Of a DNA stretch of 64,000 bases, positions 61,553 through 64,000 are shown in pieces (position 1 is the first letter of the stretch; every line of letters starts with the position of its first letter). The notes under the pieces are model-generated. The model was not told the DNA's origin, did no database searches, and saw nothing but the letters and a program-made list of their open reading frames with translations. The translations under genes were made by a program, and so were the position numbers. Source of the DNA: Aquisphaera insulae (GTDB taxonomy: Bacteria > Planctomycetota > Planctomycetia > Isosphaerales > Isosphaeraceae); contig NZ_JAALJH010000031.1 in the NCBI RefSeq assembly GCF_011064615.1, forward strand, positions 1 to 64,000, in the 5' to 3' direction.

Positions 61553-61999
61553 ATGGGGCGATGGCCCTGGAATCTCACGAGGATCTGCCACCTCTCCCTC
61601 GTCCTGCTGGGGCTGGAGATGCTCGTCCCCTCCACGGCCCGCGCCGGCTGCCATCTCCCGACGGGTGCCGACCCAGCCCGGTCGCCCGCTGTGCTCCACG
61701 ACCTGGCGTGGCTCGAGTCGACCGGAGCCGCGGCGGAATGGTCCGATCCGGTGCCGCCATGGCCGAAGGCTCCCTGCACGGGCGCCTTCTGCTCGGGGAA
61801 TCCCGACCCGGCGCGTTCGGCGGTCCCGTCGGTCCCCCCGACATCGGATGAGCGGTGGGCGAGCGTCGACCGCATCGATCCCCCACCTCCGATCGGCTCG
61901 CGGTTCATCGAGGCCGGCGATGAGCCCTCGCGCCGGGTCGAGGACTCGCGGCGCGTCTTCCATCCCCCTCGCCGGATCGTCGCGGCCCCCTCAGTCTGA
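61553..61999 (+). CDS. Small secreted cysteine-containing protein (family copy B)
   Basis: 148 residues from MGRWPWNLTRICHLSL. A signal peptide with core LSLVLLGLEMLVPS ends near TARA, leaving AGCHLPTGAD at the mature start. It shares with the protein at 4179-4601 the AGC start, the PPWPKAPCTGAFCSGN motif and a Pro/Arg-rich tail, which is why I think both are genes despite unremarkable ribosome sites. Four cysteines lie in the mature region. Function unknown. Earlier in-frame starts exist, but they would bury the signal sequence. Confidence 0.6.
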   Translation: MGRWPWNLTRICHLSLVLLGLEMLVPSTARAGCHLPTGADPARSPAVLHDLAWLESTGAAAEWSDPVPPWPKAPCTGAFCSGNPDPARSAVPSVPPTSDERWASVDRIDPPPPIGSRFIEAGDEPSRRVEDSRRVFHPPRRIVAAPSV

Positions 62000-62249
62000 C
62001 AGCCCCCGACCGCCCTCATCCGGCCGAACGGAGATGGCCGTCGCGTGGCCGCGCGTCATCCGCCTGATCGATGATGCGCCCCTTTTATCCCATCTCGTAC
62101 GCCCGCGGACGATCGCGGCGTCGTCGCGCCGATTCGTTCCTCAGCCGGGTCGATCCTCGTCGGACGCCGGCGGCGATCGCCGTCCCTCGTCACGTCCTCA
62201 TCCCGTTCCGTTCCGTTCCATCCGTCCTCATTCCCAGGGAAACCGAATC

Positions 62250-63242
62250 ATGAATCCTCGATTGCGTCGCGGCTTCACCCTGATCGAGCTCCTCGTCGTC
62301 ATCGCGATCATCGCCGTGCTGATCGCGCTCCTGCTGCCGGCCGTGCAGTCGGCGCGGGAGGCGGCCCGCCGGATCCAGTGCACGAACAACCTCAAGCAGT
62401 TCGGGCTCGCGCTGCACAACTACGAATCCGCCGTGGGTCGCTACCCGATGGCCTGCGCCCTGAAGGTCGGCCAGGTCGACGAGACCTACTCGGTCCACGC
62501 CCGGATCCTGCCCTACCTGGAGGGGCAGAACCTCTACAACATGATCAACTACAGCCTGTTCTGGGACATCCAGACGACGGTCGCCCAGACGAAGATCGCC
62601 GGCTTCTTCTGCCCGAGCGACCCCAAGGGGGACGAGCAGCGGCTCTCCGGGACCATCAACCACTTCGGCACGAGCTACGGCGCGTGCGGCGGATCGTGGC
62701 TGATGTGGGATCCGAACATCAATCAGGTGGGCGACGGCATGTTCCTGGTCAACCGGAGCGTGAAGCCCGCCGAGGTCGTCGACGGCCTCTCGAACACGAT
62801 AGCCGTCTCCGAGGTGAAGTCCCAGTCGCCGATCCTCCGGGACGGTGGCAACCCCAGCGACGCGAACGTCCCGCCACCGACCAGCCCCAGCCAGGTCGGC
62901 GCGTTCGGGGGCAACTTCGACCCGACGTTCGGCTTCTCCCAGTGGGTGAACGGCCTCTACATCCACACCGGGATCAGCACGACCTTCCCGCCCAACACCG
63001 TGGTCGGCTACCAGACCGGCGGCCAGAACTATGACATCGGCTTCACCACCAGCCGGCTCGGCCTGACGACCACCGGGCGGACCTATGTCGTCTTCCTGGC
63101 GAAGAGCTACCACCCCGGCGGCGTCAACACCCTCTTCATGGACGGCTCGGTCCGGTTCGTGAAGAGTTCCGTCGCCATCAACACCTGGCGCGCCCTGGGC
63201 ACCCGGGCCGGCGGCGAGGTCGTCAGCGCCGACTCGTTCTGA
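62250..63242 (+). CDS. DUF1559 prepilin-like protein (type II secretion-like N-terminus)
   Basis: 330 residues. The class III signal is RRGFTLIELLVVIAIIAVLIALLLPA, with processing expected before Phe in G-FTLIE. It is followed by QSAREAARRIQCTNNLKQFGLALHNYE, the DUF1559 hallmark. The C-terminal region contains SYHPGGVNTLFMDGSVRFV, the H-x9-DG motif. One of the most expanded planctomycete families; probably a pseudopilin or envelope assembly component. The 250 bases upstream hold no gene; the initial stretch is repetitive (CGTTCCGTTCC). Confidence 0.96.
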   Translation: MNPRLRRGFTLIELLVVIAIIAVLIALLLPAVQSAREAARRIQCTNNLKQFGLALHNYESAVGRYPMACALKVGQVDETYSVHARILPYLEGQNLYNMINYSLFWDIQTTVAQTKIAGFFCPSDPKGDEQRLSGTINHFGTSYGACGGSWLMWDPNINQVGDGMFLVNRSVKPAEVVDGLSNTIAVSEVKSQSPILRDGGNPSDANVPPPTSPSQVGAFGGNFDPTFGFSQWVNGLYIHTGISTTFPPNTVVGYQTGGQNYDIGFTTSRLGLTTTGRTYVVFLAKSYHPGGVNTLFMDGSVRFVKSSVAINTWRALGTRAGGEVVSADSF

Positions 63243-63268
63243 TCCCGGCCGGGCGGAGGAGGAAATCC

Positions 63269-63305
63269 GCCGGCCCGTCCCGGCAACGACCGCGGGCGGG
63301 CCGGC
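63269..63305. terminator. Hairpin between convergent DUF1559 and DUF4465 genes
   Basis: GCCGGCCCG (63269-63277) and CGGGCCGGC (63297-63305) pair perfectly around a 19-base loop. It is placed in the 79-base gap between two convergent stops, as expected of a shared terminator. The loop is long and no T-tract follows, so tentative. Confidence 0.42.
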
Positions 63306-63321
63306 GGGATATCCGTCCCGC

Positions 63322-64000
63322 TCACGCGATGACGCGGCGGGATCTCGCCCGCGCGGCCGACCCGGCACCAAGGACGGCCACCCCGCCCAGGGCGAGGACC
63401 AGGCTGGACGGCTCCGGGATCGCGGCGGCGGCGGTGTGGAACGTGAAGTTGTCGACCGCGAAGTAGGCGGGGGGGATCACTCCGTAGGTCCGGTCGTTCT
63501 GGCTCGACTGGATGCCGAAGCGGAGCTCGGTGGAGCCGGCCAGGGACGACAGGTCGAGCGTGTTCCAGGTATCGACGATGTACCAGTCGTTCTTGTTGTC
63601 GCTGAGGAAGTTGGCCAGGTAGAAATCAACGGTGCCCACGAGCTTGCCGGCGGCGTCATAGCCGCGAATATCGAGGAGCTGATAATCCCCCTTCGTGAAG
63701 GCATTGGCGTATCCATAGCCGTCGCCGTCGCGCATCGTGAGGTAGGAATACGTGGTGTTGGTGATCGCGATCGAGTCCGGCGTGGCACCGGCCGCGAGCT
63801 TGATCGTGGCGTCGGACGGGTGGAACGGATTGGTCAGGATGGACTGCGGGTCGCTCGGGTCGAGGAGGCGGTTATTGAGGGCGGGGGAACCGTAGGTGAG
63901 GGCCACGCCATAGGTCTGCGATCCGTCGGCGCCTCCTCCCGTGATCGAGCTGTACTGATTGAGGAAGCCCGGCGTCTTGTTGTCGGTCATCGTCGAGAAC
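63322..64000 (-). CDS. DUF4465 PEP-CTERM protein, N-terminus beyond window edge
   Basis: At least 226 residues; the frame is open to the right edge (reading FSTMTDNKTPGF), so the signal peptide lies beyond 64000. The body matches DUF4465: LNQYSSITGGGADGSQTYGVA, ITNTTYSYLTMRDGDGYG, FTKGDYQLLDIRGYDAAGK, VDFYLANFLSDNKNDWYIVDTW and PPAYFAVDNFTF. The end is a PEP-CTERM tag (IPEPSSLVLALGGVAVLG, then basic ARARSRR). A surface protein of unknown role, processed by exosortase. Confidence 0.92.
   Translation of the reverse strand, partial: FSTMTDNKTPGFLNQYSSITGGGADGSQTYGVALTYGSPALNNRLLDPSDPQSILTNPFHPSDATIKLAAGATPDSIAITNTTYSYLTMRDGDGYGYANAFTKGDYQLLDIRGYDAAGKLVGTVDFYLANFLSDNKNDWYIVDTWNTLDLSSLAGSTELRFGIQSSQNDRTYGVIPPAYFAVDNFTFHTAAAAIPEPSSLVLALGGVAVLGAGSAARARSRRVIA

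Overview
The window looks like chromosomal DNA of a GC-rich planctomycete, most likely an Isosphaeraceae-type organism. The case rests on co-occurring traits: a DUF1559 prepilin-like protein ending in the H-X9-DG region, two PEP-CTERM proteins, an FG-GAP/ASPIC-UnbV protein, a Tat-targeted Gfo/Idh/MocA oxidoreductase, an ECF sigma factor fused to a membrane-anchored outer domain, a Ser/Thr kinase with a DWG motif and a TPR tail, and surface proteins with N-terminal LEERVVM or LEGRVLL-type motifs. I saw no rRNA, tRNA, CRISPR array or transposase.

Layout. 0-6.3 kb: TerC-like membrane protein, FG-GAP/UnbV protein, a small secreted protein and a secreted oxidoreductase. 6.3-8.4 kb: an AbiE-like two-gene toxin-antitoxin module behind an AT-richer leader. 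8.5-18.6 kb: sigma factor fusion, MFS-spermidine synthase fusion, glycosidase-like secreted protein, FKBP isomerase, an AAA+ regulator that has lost sigma-54 motifs, and a PEP-CTERM protein. 18.7-26.7 kb: a CI-like repressor with a dead S24 site, then a suf iron-sulfur operon on the minus strand in the order sufR-like, sufC, sufB, sufD, rhodanese, sufE, Rieske ferredoxin, sufT-like, with no sufS.

26.8-39.6 kb is the most interesting region: a kinase-TPR receptor, a 54-residue peptide with a double-glycine leader, an HlyD-type adaptor, a convergent surface protein, and a 1,785-residue protein that joins a C39 peptidase, two complete ABC exporter halves and a regulatory-type linker in one chain. 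I read this as a peptide maturation and export system of the NHLP/PCAT type in which the usual two transporter proteins are fused. No modifying enzyme is visible nearby.

39.6-64 kb: a tiny basic protein, a possible toxin-domain protein, an M48 protease with a zinc ribbon, a large surface protein, a small cluster of cysteine-rich or redox envelope proteins, a vapBC-like pair enclosed by a 309-bp direct repeat copied from a methyltransferase gene, a transporter-epimerase pair, a three-gene group (phosphatase, GNAT, DUF1810), a Csp-like copper protein, a Tam-like methyltransferase, a GH63-like glucosidase, a second copy of the small secreted family, a DUF1559 protein and a truncated DUF4465 PEP-CTERM protein at the right edge.
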